64,000 nt of DNA from Dyella tabacisoli (GCF_003350925.1 NZ_KZ857175.1:1-64000); one strand, 5' to 3'; positions 27,785 through 37,461 are shown, counted from the stretch's first letter. Program-made: numbers and translations. Notes: generated from the letters alone by a model not told the origin.

Positions 27785-28984
27785 GTGAAGCGGATCTTTG
27801 GTTGTCTGATCGGCCTTCTGGTTCTTGGATGCATGTATGCCGCTCCGGCTATCGCCGATAGCGCTCCGCCGCAGCCGCCCAGGCACGCCAACGGCCTCGC
27901 CCTGACGCCGCCGATGGGCTGGAACACCTGGAACAAATTCGGCTGCCAGATCAACGAGACGGTGATTCGCCAGGCCGTCGATGCCATGGTCAGCTCCGGC
28001 ATGAAGGACGCCGGCTACGAGTACATCGTTATCGACGATTGCTGGCAGAGCGGGCGTGACGCCAAAGGGCAAATCGTCGCCGATCCCAAACGCTTCCCCT
28101 CCGGCATGAGCGCGCTTGGCGACTACATCCACTCCCAGGGTTTGAAGTTCGGCATCTACTCGGATGCGGGCAAGCTGACCTGCGGCAAGCGTCCGGGCAG
28201 CTTGGGGCATGAGTATCAGGATGCACGCACCTACGCGTCCTGGGGTGTCGATTATCTGAAATACGACTGGTGCTCGACGTATACCCAAGACGCCAAATCG
28301 ACCTACGAAACCATGAGCGACGCGTTGCGCGCCTCCGGGCGGCCGATTGTCTTCAGCATCTGCGAATGGGGTCTGAACAAACCTTGGCTATGGGGCGAGA
28401 CGATCGGCAATCTGTGGCGCACCACCGACGACATCTACGACCACTGGCAGGGCAAGCACGGCTTCGAGCATGGCGTGATGGACATCCTTGATCTGCAGGT
28501 CGGTCTGGAAGGCCGCGCCGGCCCCGGTCATTGGAACGACCCGGACATGCTGGAGGTCGGCAACGGCAAGATGACGCTGGAGGAATACAAGTCGCACTTC
28601 AGCCTGTGGGCGGTACTAGCGGCGCCCTTGATGGCCGGCAACGATCTCGCCGCCATGACGCCGGATATCAAAGCCATCCTGACCAACAAGGAAGTGATCG
28701 CCATCGATCAAGACCCGCTAGGCGTGGAGGCAAGTCGGGTGGCCAAGCAGGGCGACTACGAGGTCTGGGCCCGGCCACTGAAAGGTGGTGGTCGCGCTAT
28801 CGTTCTGTTGAATCGCAGCAGTGCCAGTCACACGATCACGGCGACATGGAATGACTTGCACCTTCCCTCATCGTTGAGTCTGAAGGTGCGCGACTTGTGG
28901 GCTCATAAGGACTTGCCCGGAGCAAAAGGCAGTTTCTCCGCCGAGGTACCGTCGCATGGCGTGGTGATGGTTCGTCTGGATTGA
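27785..28984 (+). CDS. Secreted GH27 alpha-galactosidase (copy 2)
   Basis: Second GH27 enzyme of 399 residues, close in sequence to copy 1 throughout the barrel (LALTPPMGWNTWNKFGC, YLKYDWCS, WRTTDDIYDHW, GHWNDPDMLEVGN). The signal peptide is KRIFGCLIGLLVLGCMYAAP. A TTG at 27770 is in frame, but GTG 27785 is preceded by GGAAGGA at good spacing. It lies 72 bases after copy 1 and is probably co-transcribed with it. The differing residues around the acid/base Asp (RTTDD versus RMSGD) may mean different substrate preference. Confidence 0.92.
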   Translation: MKRIFGCLIGLLVLGCMYAAPAIADSAPPQPPRHANGLALTPPMGWNTWNKFGCQINETVIRQAVDAMVSSGMKDAGYEYIVIDDCWQSGRDAKGQIVADPKRFPSGMSALGDYIHSQGLKFGIYSDAGKLTCGKRPGSLGHEYQDARTYASWGVDYLKYDWCSTYTQDAKSTYETMSDALRASGRPIVFSICEWGLNKPWLWGETIGNLWRTTDDIYDHWQGKHGFEHGVMDILDLQVGLEGRAGPGHWNDPDMLEVGNGKMTLEEYKSHFSLWAVLAAPLMAGNDLAAMTPDIKAILTNKEVIAIDQDPLGVEASRVAKQGDYEVWARPLKGGGRAIVLLNRSSASHTITATWNDLHLPSSLSLKVRDLWAHKDLPGAKGSFSAEVPSHGVVMVRLD

Positions 28985-29016
28985 TCCATCACCTTGCCGC
29001 CTTGGTCGAACAGGTT

Positions 29017-31044
29017 TCAGTGCATGCGTATCTCACGGGTTCTTTTCTGCAATAACAGTAAGTAGCTGGCGGCCGACCAACTGAAATTGCGCGACTGATA
29101 ACCCCGGCCCGTCAACGGATCGTAGTTTTCATAGAACGGGGCCTGCTGCGTCAGGCCCTCGGCATGGAGCACCAGGCGGCGAGCCATGTCGTCGGCCTGG
29201 TGCTCATAGCCGTAACGCCTTAGCGCCTCGACGCCGAAATAAGCCTGATCGAGCCATACCGGACCGCGCCAGTAGCCCTTGATCGGTGAGAGCCGCGGAT
29301 CGTCGGCCGCAAGCGTCGGGAAGGGCATGACAGTGGCGAACTTCTTCGGGTCCAGCATCACCCGAACCACCGACTTGGCCTGAGCCGGACTCGCCACGCC
29401 GGCCCACAGCGGCGCCCAGCCTTCCGAGCCGAAAATACGCACGCGATCGTCTTGGCCCAGCTTGGCGTCGAAGAAGTAACCCAGCGTCTTGTCGAACATC
29501 CGCGCTTGAATAGGCGCCTTCATCGTCGCCGCTTCTTGCCGCCATTGGGCTTGCGCTTGGGTCTTGCCAAGAACGCCGGCGATCTCTGCCAGGTCGAGTT
29601 TCTCCTTATAGAGATAGGCGTTGAGATCGACAGACTCCTGATCCATGGACCAGGCGCCATCGCCATTGTCGAGCATCGTGACGTGGTCGAAGCGAACGGC
29701 GTTGTCCATGCCGCTTTCCCATGCTGCGGCGACCTTGGTTCCGTCGGTCGAACCGTACTCGGCCAGGCCGTTGCGATCGTGATCGCGTGCCTTGAACCAC
29801 CAGCGGTGATAGCGCACCAGCTTGTCGTACATCTCGGCAAGAAAGGCCTGATCGCCGGTTGCCTGGTAGATCTTCAGCGCCGCCCACACGGCCAGCGGAG
29901 GTTTGCTGTCGCGCTCGTTATTGTTCGCTTTGTCCAGGTAGATGCAGTCGGGCACCATGCCGTCAGCGCCCTGGTAGTCGAACATGGCGCGCATCTGGTC
30001 GCGTGCCAGCTCGGGAGCAAAATGGGCCAGCGCTGCTGCGTGCTTCCAGGAATCCCAGGCCCAGAAGCCGTTGAAGTCCGGGTTGGAGTAAGAGGGAATC
30101 ACACCGTCGTAATGCATGTCGCCGCGCGCTGCGCGCCAGTTGCCCAGCAAGGTCATCATGGCTTTTACGGAAACGCGCCGAGCGGTTTCATCGGGCAAGC
30201 CCGGCAGGTGGCTCGATGCGACGGACGTCAGGTAACCGGACCAGCGCGCTCGGTTCTGCGGCCACGCGATGGCGTCATCGACCGGCGCCGGTGTTTCGCT
30301 ACGGCTGTCATAGACCAGGGTCTGCTCGACGAAAACCGTGGTGGTTTGCTGCGGTTCCAGGTGCAGGGGCTGGCCCAGCTCGATGCGGTAGTCGGTTCCC
30401 GTCAGAGCGATTCGATAGTCGGGCGCGCCGTCGACATGAAGTCGTGTGGTCAACTTCGAATACGAATGGGCGAAGGTTTGCGTCACCGCATCCCCGTCCT
30501 TGGCGAGTCCGTTCTGCTGAGATTGCATGACGCGCCCCGCCACGGACAGGTTCACGTCCTTGGGCTCTGTTGCCGTCAGCTCGATGCGCACCAGCGCGTG
30601 CCACGAGTCGGCAAAAAACAAAGTCTCGCGCACCGTCAGGCCCGGTCCGGCAAAACGACGCATCAGATAACCCGGCGCGGCATGGCCCTCGGCTGCGGTC
30701 AGGGCGATGTCTTGGTGGTGCGCGCTGTCCTTCAATATCAATTGCGCAAAGCGTGAGCCGACCCATTGGCCGTCGGCCAGGCTGTGTACGAACGGACCGG
30801 AAAAACCCGTGGAAGCGTCGGCAACGGGCGGCAGGCTGTAGCCGTGCCACGAGCCGGCATCGAAAAAGATGTTGAAGCTTCGATCCGTTGGCGTCTGCGC
30901 TGCGCCGTGCAGGTCGAGTAAGTCGAAATACAGCGCGTCACCGTCGCCCGGATCAGTCGCCGGCTCAGCGCCGACACTCCCTCCGGCAAGGGCCAGTGCG
31001 AGGGCGGCCGCGGCGATGAATGGAGTTTTGCTGGATCGGCGCAT
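29017..31044 (-). CDS. Secreted GH63-like glycoside hydrolase
   Basis: Probable alpha-glycosidase of the GH63 (YgjK-like) family with 675 residues. A signal peptide (residues 1-26) precedes a beta-rich N-terminal domain up to about residue 270 and an (alpha/alpha)6 barrel. Barrel motifs include GFWAWDSWKHA (catalytic-Asp region), WESGMDNAVRFD, GYWRGPVWLDQAYFG and, near the end, PFYENYDPLTG (catalytic-Glu region). Substrate cannot be assigned; within this locus it may act on a sugar linked to galactosides. It lies 166 bases downstream of the receptor gene on the same strand. Confidence 0.8.
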   Translation of the reverse strand: MRRSSKTPFIAAAALALALAGGSVGAEPATDPGDGDALYFDLLDLHGAAQTPTDRSFNIFFDAGSWHGYSLPPVADASTGFSGPFVHSLADGQWVGSRFAQLILKDSAHHQDIALTAAEGHAAPGYLMRRFAGPGLTVRETLFFADSWHALVRIELTATEPKDVNLSVAGRVMQSQQNGLAKDGDAVTQTFAHSYSKLTTRLHVDGAPDYRIALTGTDYRIELGQPLHLEPQQTTTVFVEQTLVYDSRSETPAPVDDAIAWPQNRARWSGYLTSVASSHLPGLPDETARRVSVKAMMTLLGNWRAARGDMHYDGVIPSYSNPDFNGFWAWDSWKHAAALAHFAPELARDQMRAMFDYQGADGMVPDCIYLDKANNNERDSKPPLAVWAALKIYQATGDQAFLAEMYDKLVRYHRWWFKARDHDRNGLAEYGSTDGTKVAAAWESGMDNAVRFDHVTMLDNGDGAWSMDQESVDLNAYLYKEKLDLAEIAGVLGKTQAQAQWRQEAATMKAPIQARMFDKTLGYFFDAKLGQDDRVRIFGSEGWAPLWAGVASPAQAKSVVRVMLDPKKFATVMPFPTLAADDPRLSPIKGYWRGPVWLDQAYFGVEALRRYGYEHQADDMARRLVLHAEGLTQQAPFYENYDPLTGRGYQSRNFSWSAASYLLLLQKRTREIRMH

Positions 31045-31210
31045 GAGATGACGTTCCTTGCTGCAGGCCGCTGTTGATGATGCCTTTGGCCCAATGTAGA
31101 TGAGGCGGTAAGTTCAGGTCACGGAACCGCCTGCGATGTGCGTCGCGCCGACAGTGTCGGCTGGCGCGACGCACATCAACGAATGCAGGCGATCTGCGCG
31201 AGCACGATCT

Positions 31211-33745
31211 TTAGAACTTGTACTTGGCCTGGAAGTTGACCTCACGCCCCTCGATCGAGCGGGCGAGAATCACGCCGCCGCCGCTGGCAAAGCCGAACAA
31301 TCGGGCGTTGCCTTCGGTAATGCCGATCTGGTTGGTCATATTGGTGCCGCGCAGGGTCAGCGCCCAATGCTCGCCGATGTTGGCGGCGGCACCGAAGCTC
31401 AAGGCGTAGTAGCTACCCAGCGGCTGCTGTTGCAACTGGTCGCCATAGCGGTCGCCCATATGCTCATAGGTGACCCAGAGCTTCATGTTGCCCCAGGCGG
31501 TCGGGATCACATAGGACGGGGTCAGGCGGTACTGCAGCTTCGGCTGGCGATCCAGGCGCATGCCGTTAATGCTGCTGCACAGGTTGCTGCCGTCCTGGCC
31601 GACGTAGGGCACGCAGCTAGCGTAGCCGGAGTAGTGGCCGTCCATATAGTTGCCGCTGAGCGCGACCGAGAAGTGCTCGAACGGGGTCACCGTCACCTGC
31701 GCATTGAGGCCCTTGGTGACCGAGCCGTAGACGAGGTTGACCTGTCCGCTGGCGAGCTGGATCGAATACGGCACGCCGTGGAACAGCCGGCGGTAGGCGC
31801 TGATGTCGGCGAAGATCCACGGAGACTGGTATTTGAAGCCGAGCTCCATATTGTGGATCTTCTCCACCGGCGGACTCTGCAGGTTCACCATATCGTCGAA
31901 ACTGGGCAGAAACACGCCGTCGTTGATGCGTGCATAGAGGCTCATGTTCTTGCTCAGCGCGTAGTTCGCGCCCAGTGTCCAGGACGGCGCATTGCGCGAA
32001 CCCGACACGTGGCGGAAGCTGTTGCTCAGGTACTCGGCGTTGTTGTTGTAGACGGTGTACGGGTTGTTGTCGAGGTCGCCCGAGGTGGTGTTCTGGAAAC
32101 GCCCGCCGATGTCGTCGTGCTGGATGCGTGCGCCGCCGTCGAAGCGCCAGTTGCCGACGTTCCACTCGTCGGCCAGGAAGAATGCCGTGGTGGTGGCGTG
32201 CCAACTTTCGTTGAATGCCATCCACGACTGCGGCTGCGAGTTCCAGTACAGGCCTTGCTTGTCGGTGAGCGCGTAGTTGTTGGTGCCGTCGCTGAGATTG
32301 ACCACGATCGGGTTCGGGTTGCTCTTGGCCTGCAGCAACTGGTTGGCGCCGTCGTTCTCGGAATGATGCTCGGAGAACACCGCCGTGTAATTGCCGAAGG
32401 TCAACGTGTTGCCCTCGAACAATTCCTTGCTGAGGTGGAACTCGTTGCTGACCGACTGGATTCGCTTGTGGATGTACTCGGGGTTCTGGATGGTGACGTT
32501 CTCGTTGAGATTCGCCGCCTTGCCATTGGTATAGGTCGCAGTGGCCTGCAGATTCGACGGCAGGCCGAACGCAGTCGCCGAATCGGAGATGAAGCCGCCC
32601 AGCGTGGACGGGTTCGCGCCGGTACTGAAGAAGGCGCTGGTGTCCATGTTGCCGGCGACGAAGATGAACTTGTCCGAGAGCGCCCAGCCGTTGTCGAAGC
32701 TCAGGTCCAGGTTGGCGCCGAGTATATGCACGTCGCCGCCCTGACCATTGGCCATGTCGACATTGATGCCGCCTGGGCTGCAGCCGGCAGTAAAGCAGGG
32801 CGTAGTTTCGAAGAACTGACGGCGATCCGCGTTGCTGCCGAAAGTGCCGGTCAAGGGGCTGAAGCCAGGATAGGGCGAGAATTTGCCGGGCGCAGGATTG
32901 AGGATGGGCGTGTCGGTGACGAACTGGTTTTTGTCCTTCAAGTCACGCGCATAGAACATGATCGAGCCGTGCTCAAGATCATGGCTCAAGGTGGCGGTGA
33001 GCTGGCCACCCTTGTCGGCGGCGAACTGCGGATCGCGCACGCCGTCCGACTTGCGCCAGAAGCCGCCGATGCTGCCATACCAGCCGCTATTCTTGCCGCC
33101 GATGGGGAAACCGTAGAAGCCATCCAGGCGCACCATGCCCTCTGAGCCATAGGTCAGGCCGACGTCGCCCGAGGGCACACTGCTGCCTTCTCTGAGGATG
33201 AAGTTCGCGATCAGTCCCGGCTGGCCGTTGCCGTACAGAACCGAAGGGCCGCCTTGCAAGGCTTCGACGCGGTCGATGGTGTCGTCGAGGCGAAACATGG
33301 CGTCAGTGAAGTAATCCCACTTCGGGAACAGCGGCGAGCCGTTCATCTGCAAGGTGACGAACGGCGCGCCACTGTCCGAAGGAAAGCCGGCGACCTCGAT
33401 GTTGGCGCCGGTCTGCCCGCCGGACGATTCCGGATAGACACCCGGCGATACTTTGAGAAGATCCGACACGCTGACGGGATTGAGTTCTTTGATCTGATCG
33501 CGTGTGGCTGTGGTGATCGAGTAACTGGCATCGATCCGCCGGATACCGCCGGCTGTCGAGTTGCCGGTGACGACGACCTGGTTGAGCGTCTGTACGGGTT
33601 GTGTCGCGGATGGCTTCTGCTTGCCTTGGTCAGCGGCTGGCGTGGTTTGGGCCGCCGTATCCTGCGCGTGGATGACACCGGACGTCAGCATGGCACCGAT
33701 AGCCATAGCCAGGATCCGGCGCTTGAATTGCCTGCAATTGCTCAT
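31211..33745 (-). CDS. TonB-dependent outer-membrane receptor
   Basis: Outer-membrane porter of 844 residues, probably for oligosaccharides. A signal peptide ends near VIHAQ, and a TonB-box-like QTLNQVVVTGNS and plug domain follow (ATRDQIKELNPVSVSDLLKV). The C-terminal beta-barrel closes with the aromatic end YKF. The frame opens at 33769, but ATG 33745 has GGAGGAG at ideal spacing. It faces the second GntR gene across an operator-bearing intergenic region, which supports a sugar role rather than iron. Confidence 0.88.
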   Translation of the reverse strand: MSNCRQFKRRILAMAIGAMLTSGVIHAQDTAAQTTPAADQGKQKPSATQPVQTLNQVVVTGNSTAGGIRRIDASYSITTATRDQIKELNPVSVSDLLKVSPGVYPESSGGQTGANIEVAGFPSDSGAPFVTLQMNGSPLFPKWDYFTDAMFRLDDTIDRVEALQGGPSVLYGNGQPGLIANFILREGSSVPSGDVGLTYGSEGMVRLDGFYGFPIGGKNSGWYGSIGGFWRKSDGVRDPQFAADKGGQLTATLSHDLEHGSIMFYARDLKDKNQFVTDTPILNPAPGKFSPYPGFSPLTGTFGSNADRRQFFETTPCFTAGCSPGGINVDMANGQGGDVHILGANLDLSFDNGWALSDKFIFVAGNMDTSAFFSTGANPSTLGGFISDSATAFGLPSNLQATATYTNGKAANLNENVTIQNPEYIHKRIQSVSNEFHLSKELFEGNTLTFGNYTAVFSEHHSENDGANQLLQAKSNPNPIVVNLSDGTNNYALTDKQGLYWNSQPQSWMAFNESWHATTTAFFLADEWNVGNWRFDGGARIQHDDIGGRFQNTTSGDLDNNPYTVYNNNAEYLSNSFRHVSGSRNAPSWTLGANYALSKNMSLYARINDGVFLPSFDDMVNLQSPPVEKIHNMELGFKYQSPWIFADISAYRRLFHGVPYSIQLASGQVNLVYGSVTKGLNAQVTVTPFEHFSVALSGNYMDGHYSGYASCVPYVGQDGSNLCSSINGMRLDRQPKLQYRLTPSYVIPTAWGNMKLWVTYEHMGDRYGDQLQQQPLGSYYALSFGAAANIGEHWALTLRGTNMTNQIGITEGNARLFGFASGGGVILARSIEGREVNFQAKYKF

Positions 33746-33939
33746 TTTGAAATCTCCTCCCCAAGACAAATAAATGATCCAATAAATGCTGTTTTCTTCT
33801 TTGTACTGGCCGCTGTCGCGGCGCCTGCATGGCGGCGAATTCCGTTCGATCTCCGACGTTGCCCCGCCTCTTATTCATCCCCATCGCACTGACCGCGGAT
33901 ATCGCGTCGGCGGGGCTGCATCGTAGCCCAGAATTTATA

Positions 33940-33951
33940 TTTGTCCTACAA
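33940..33951. promoter_or_regulatory. GntR-type operator before the TonB receptor
   Basis: TTTGTCCTACAA fits the shared pattern TTTGTnnnAYAA of the dgo operator and lies in an AT-rich stretch 195 bases upstream of the receptor start. The long leader distance weakens the assignment. Confidence 0.55.
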
Positions 33952-34216
33952 TATTAATATACGTTTGAGAGGACGGAATAACGCACCCGATCGCGCGGCG
34001 TCGGTAACCTTTCACAAGGTGGCGATTCAGGCGGTACTTGCGCGCGGCCTGTCCAGTCTCGATTCGGGTGCATTCGCCTGAGCGTGCCAGGCGCATCCGT
34101 GGCGCGCGTCGATAGTGCTCAAGGAAGCCCTTGGAGCATGCGCGGCAGTACAGCGCATCGAGATTCGCCAAAGGCCTGGCAGTGTCCGCAGAGCCGTACA
34201 AACTTTACCTGATAGG

Positions 34217-34228
34217 TTTGTATGATAA
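34217..34228. promoter_or_regulatory. GntR-type operator before the second GntR gene
   Basis: TTTGTATGATAA is identical over 12 bases to the reverse strand of the site at the first GH27 promoter. It lies 97 bases before the GntR ATG, with a -10-like TAAAAT at 34233-34238. It suggests autoregulation. Confidence 0.6.
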
Positions 34229-34324
34229 ATTCTAAAATCGCTGCGCTGCAGCATGCGGCAGCACTCAAACTAAAACGGCAGCACAATGCGGTGAGCGCAC
34301 CTACCGCGGAGAGAAGGGTCAATC

Positions 34325-35059
34325 ATGAAAGCTACGGATGCGCGCAGTTTGCACGGCCATGTAGTCCGCGAGTTGGGCAGGCGAATTGTTGTCGGTGATT
34401 TGCGTCCAGGGGACGTGTTGCCGCGCGAGGAGGTCTTGGCCGAAAGCATGGAAGTAAGTCGCACGGCGCTGCGCGAAGCGTTGAAGGTACTGTCCGCCAA
34501 GGGCCTGATTGAAGCGCGCCCGAAAACCGGCACTCGCGTTCGTCCCAAGGAATCCTGGAACCAACTAGATGCGGATGTCCTTTCATGGCGTTGCGCGTCG
34601 ATGCCGACGGATGACTTCATCGAAAAGCTGGTGGAGATGCGGGAAATCATCGAGCCGGCAGCGGCTGCAGCGGCGTCGCGCCGACGCACGGCGGCTCAGC
34701 TATCGAAGATCGATCACGCTTACCGTCAAATGGAGGCCGCGCAAAATTCCGACGAATGGGCTGTGGCCGATCTCAGCTTTCACAATGCCGTGCTTCAAGC
34801 TACCGGCAACGAGTTGGTTATCTCGCTTTTTTCCGTGATCGAGAGTGCGCTTGGCATGTTTTTCGTGCTGTCGGCGCAAACAGCCGGCGATTTCAAATAT
34901 TCGCTGCCGCACCATCTAAAGGTGCTTGAAGCGATTCGTCGCCAGCAGCCGGAAGTCGCGCGCAAGGCGATGCAAGGGATGATTGCCGACTCGCAGGCCA
35001 ATCTGCACAAGAAGCGCAAGGGAAGCGCCAAAAAACTCCCCACACTTCGCTCTAAGTGA
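34325..35059 (+). CDS. FadR-family GntR regulator (DgoR paralogue)
   Basis: A 244-residue regulator closely similar to the dgo-operon regulator at 8239-8958. The recognition segment LAESMEVSRTALREALKVL differs by only two residues, and the block WNQLDADVLSWRCA is nearly shared. The FCD ligand domain keeps its Asp/His positions (VEMREIIEPAAA, LSFHNAVL, HHLKVLEAI). It probably controls the galactosidase/receptor genes around it and may bind the same operators as its paralogue. The ligand is probably galactonate or a related sugar acid, by inference. Confidence 0.82.
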   Translation: MKATDARSLHGHVVRELGRRIVVGDLRPGDVLPREEVLAESMEVSRTALREALKVLSAKGLIEARPKTGTRVRPKESWNQLDADVLSWRCASMPTDDFIEKLVEMREIIEPAAAAAASRRRTAAQLSKIDHAYRQMEAAQNSDEWAVADLSFHNAVLQATGNELVISLFSVIESALGMFFVLSAQTAGDFKYSLPHHLKVLEAIRRQQPEVARKAMQGMIADSQANLHKKRKGSAKKLPTLRSK

Positions 35060-35072
35060 ATCAGCGTCGCGG

Positions 35073-36410
35073 TCAGGATCCGTGCAGCACCTGATCGAGC
35101 TTGTCCAGAAATTCTTCGGCGTTGGCGCGGCTGAATACCATGGGCGGCTTGATCTTGAGGACGTTGTCGTCAGGCCCTTCCGTGGAGAGCAGAACATGCC
35201 GCGCCTTCATGGCTTCCACCACGGCCTTTGCTTTCTGTGGGTCGGGGGTGCGGCCTTGCATCAGCTCGACGCCGATGAATAGTCCGCGCCCCCGCACGTC
35301 GCCGATACCGTCGTATTGTTGCTGTAACTGGCGTAGCCCGGCGATCAAAAAGTCGCCGACGCGACGGGCGTTTTCCTGCAACTGCTCGTCGGCGATCACG
35401 TCCAGTACGGCCAGCGCGATGGCGCATGACACCGGATTGCCGGCAAAGGTATTGAAGTATTCCATGCCGCTGACAAAGCTGGCTGCGATTTCCGGCGTGG
35501 TCACTACCGCCCCCATGGGGTGGCCATTGCCGATGGGCTTTCCCATGGTAACGATATCGGGCACGACGCCCTGGCACTCAAACGCCCAGAAGTGTTCGCC
35601 GGCTCGGCCGAAACCGACTTGTACTTCATCGGCCAGACACACGCCTCCGGCTGCGCGCACTGCTGCGTAGGCCTCGGCAAGATAGCCTTCGGGCAACACG
35701 ATCTGGCCCCCGCAGCCCAATAGCGATTCGCAATAGAACGCTGCTGTCGCGATGTGGCGCTGACGCAAGCTCGCCATCGCCGATGGCAACAATTGGCCAT
35801 ATAGGCGGCCGGCGTCGGGAGTATCGGGAAAAATCCCTCGATAAGTGTCGGGCATGGCCACCACGCCAATATGTGGGCGCTGCCCCGCTCCGCCTTTGCC
35901 GTTGAATTTGTAGGGGCTCAGCTCGATCATCGACGGCGAGTGGCCATGATAAGCGTGGTCCACAACGATCACGCCTTGTGCCTGGGTGTGTGCATGCGCC
36001 AGGCGAAGGGCGAGATCGTTCGCTTCGGTGCCCGAGTTGGTGAGAAACACCACCGACAGCGGTTCTGGCAATGTCGCGGTCAAGCGCAACGCGTACTCAA
36101 CGATGTTGTCGTGAAGATAGCGGGTGTTGGTGTTGAGCTGCGCCATTTGCGCCTGCCCGGACCGGACCACGCGCGGATGGCAATGTCCGACATGGCAAAC
36201 GTTGTTGACCATGTCCATATAAGCTTGACCGTGCTGGTCATACAGCCAGACGCCTTCACCGCGAACCATTTTGAGCGGCTGCTGGTAGGCCACGCTGAGG
36301 GTCGGATTCAAGAGCTGTTTGCGCAGTCGCAGAATCTCATCATTGCTCCGCTGCGGTATGGCGTCCGAGGTGGCGCCGAAAGCAGAGCGGGAGTCGGTGG
36401 GGTCAGTCAT
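35073..36410 (-). CDS. Class-III PLP aminotransferase / phospho-lyase type
   Basis: PLP enzyme of 445 residues in the AGXT2-like group that includes ethanolamine-phosphate and 5-phosphohydroxylysine phospho-lyases. Motifs are TNSGTEANDLALRLAHAHT, HAYHGHSPSMIELSPYK, LADEVQVGFGRAGEHFWAFE and the PLP Lys in IVTMGKPIGNGHP. The frame opens at 36506, but ATG 36410 overlaps the phosphotransferase stop by 8 bases. Co-occurrence with an APH-type kinase is the hallmark of the kinase/phospho-lyase pair (phosphorylate an amino alcohol, then eliminate phosphate). Confidence 0.82.
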   Translation of the reverse strand: MTDPTDSRSAFGATSDAIPQRSNDEILRLRKQLLNPTLSVAYQQPLKMVRGEGVWLYDQHGQAYMDMVNNVCHVGHCHPRVVRSGQAQMAQLNTNTRYLHDNIVEYALRLTATLPEPLSVVFLTNSGTEANDLALRLAHAHTQAQGVIVVDHAYHGHSPSMIELSPYKFNGKGGAGQRPHIGVVAMPDTYRGIFPDTPDAGRLYGQLLPSAMASLRQRHIATAAFYCESLLGCGGQIVLPEGYLAEAYAAVRAAGGVCLADEVQVGFGRAGEHFWAFECQGVVPDIVTMGKPIGNGHPMGAVVTTPEIAASFVSGMEYFNTFAGNPVSCAIALAVLDVIADEQLQENARRVGDFLIAGLRQLQQQYDGIGDVRGRGLFIGVELMQGRTPDPQKAKAVVEAMKARHVLLSTEGPDDNVLKIKPPMVFSRANAEEFLDKLDQVLHGS

Positions 36411-37425
36411 GGCGCGGTTCCAGAAAGGGGCCAACGATGGCATCGCGATCGATCTCGGCAAGCTGGCGTAATAACACCCGCACACCTTGCTGCGATACCA
36501 GAACAAACGGGTTATCCGGCTGCTCTCGATGTGCGCGCGTCGCCATCAGTACGCTATGACAAAGGCGCGCGAGGATGAATGTGGGCAACTGCTCAAGTTC
36601 GATACGCAGCAACGGGCAGTGCGCCAGATAACCGCGAATGATGGCGCGCGCGCAAGCCACGGGATCGGCCTCGTGCTGCATGGCGTAGGTGCATGCGATA
36701 GCCAGGTCGGCGAGACGGAAGCTGGTGCACATATCGCCGAAATCGATCACTGCGCGAACCCGCTGCTCGCCATGGCCGTCAGCGGCCACGATCACATTCA
36801 AATCGTTGGCATCGTTATGCAGCACCGTGATCGGGAGCTGCGCCCGCCATTGCGGCAATTGTGCGCAAAACGCGGTTACCTGCGCCTGCACGGTGGCGCG
36901 AAGGTCGGCATCGCCGATATGGGATATTTCGCCCAGCAGGGCCGGCAACCGCATGAGATTCCAATCGTGCCGGCGCTCGGCGGCGGGATGGTGAAAGTTC
37001 CGCAGCCCGCGCGTCAGCGTGCCGACAGCGCCGCCGAGACTCTCTTGCAATGCCTTGCGCTGCACTGACGACAATGCCCCGATAGCATCCGCATAGGTTG
37101 CGCCCGGTACAAAGCTCAGCATGCGTACTTGGCATGCCTGGCCGGCCATCGGCAACGTCAACAAATGTTCACCGTTCACCGCAAGCTGCACACGGGGCCA
37201 TTGCAGTGCCGGCTCGCGCTCGGCAAGCGTCATCATGGCCTGGTTTTCAAGCTCCAGATCCATGCGCGTCCATGACGGGTGCGCCACCTTTAGAACATAC
37301 TCGCCATGATCGGTGCGAATGCGGAAATTCTGATCGGCGTAGGATGGCAGCGCGCTGATGTCGCCATGGATGCGCCAGTGCGTTTGAGCCAGCACTAGCG
37401 CTGCATCTGGAGTCAATGCGCTCAT
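36403..37425 (-). CDS. APH-type phosphotransferase (hydroxylysine-kinase-like)
   Basis: Kinase of the aminoglycoside-phosphotransferase fold, 340 residues. It has the catalytic loop LHNDANDLNVIV (HxDxxxxN), IDFGDMCTSFR for metal binding, and an N-terminal nucleotide region with YVLKVAHP. It resembles the HYKK/AGPHD1 group, which is often fused or adjacent to AGXT2-like phospho-lyases, as here. The frame opens at 37506, but ATG 37425 gives the family start and leaves an 81-base divergent promoter shared with the GH42 gene. The real substrate is unknown. Confidence 0.75.
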   Translation of the reverse strand: MSALTPDAALVLAQTHWRIHGDISALPSYADQNFRIRTDHGEYVLKVAHPSWTRMDLELENQAMMTLAEREPALQWPRVQLAVNGEHLLTLPMAGQACQVRMLSFVPGATYADAIGALSSVQRKALQESLGGAVGTLTRGLRNFHHPAAERRHDWNLMRLPALLGEISHIGDADLRATVQAQVTAFCAQLPQWRAQLPITVLHNDANDLNVIVAADGHGEQRVRAVIDFGDMCTSFRLADLAIACTYAMQHEADPVACARAIIRGYLAHCPLLRIELEQLPTFILARLCHSVLMATRAHREQPDNPFVLVSQQGVRVLLRQLAEIDRDAIVGPFLEPRHD

Positions 37426-37461
37426 TGATTGGGTCGCGTACCAAGATGGCAGGAGTTCTAA

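Larger units (their letters stand above)
33746..34324. other. Divergent regulatory region, receptor/GntR
   Basis: This gene-free gap of 579 bases between the TonB receptor and the second GntR gene is notably AT-rich around 33930-33965 and 34195-34240. Each stretch holds one operator-like motif (listed separately). The middle part (33970-34190) shows no gene I can support. Confidence 0.6.

Noticed and set aside
31136..33145. 669-codon open frame antisense to the TonB receptor
   Set aside because: Val/Ala/Glu-rich shadow of a well-supported receptor; no ribosome site or domain.
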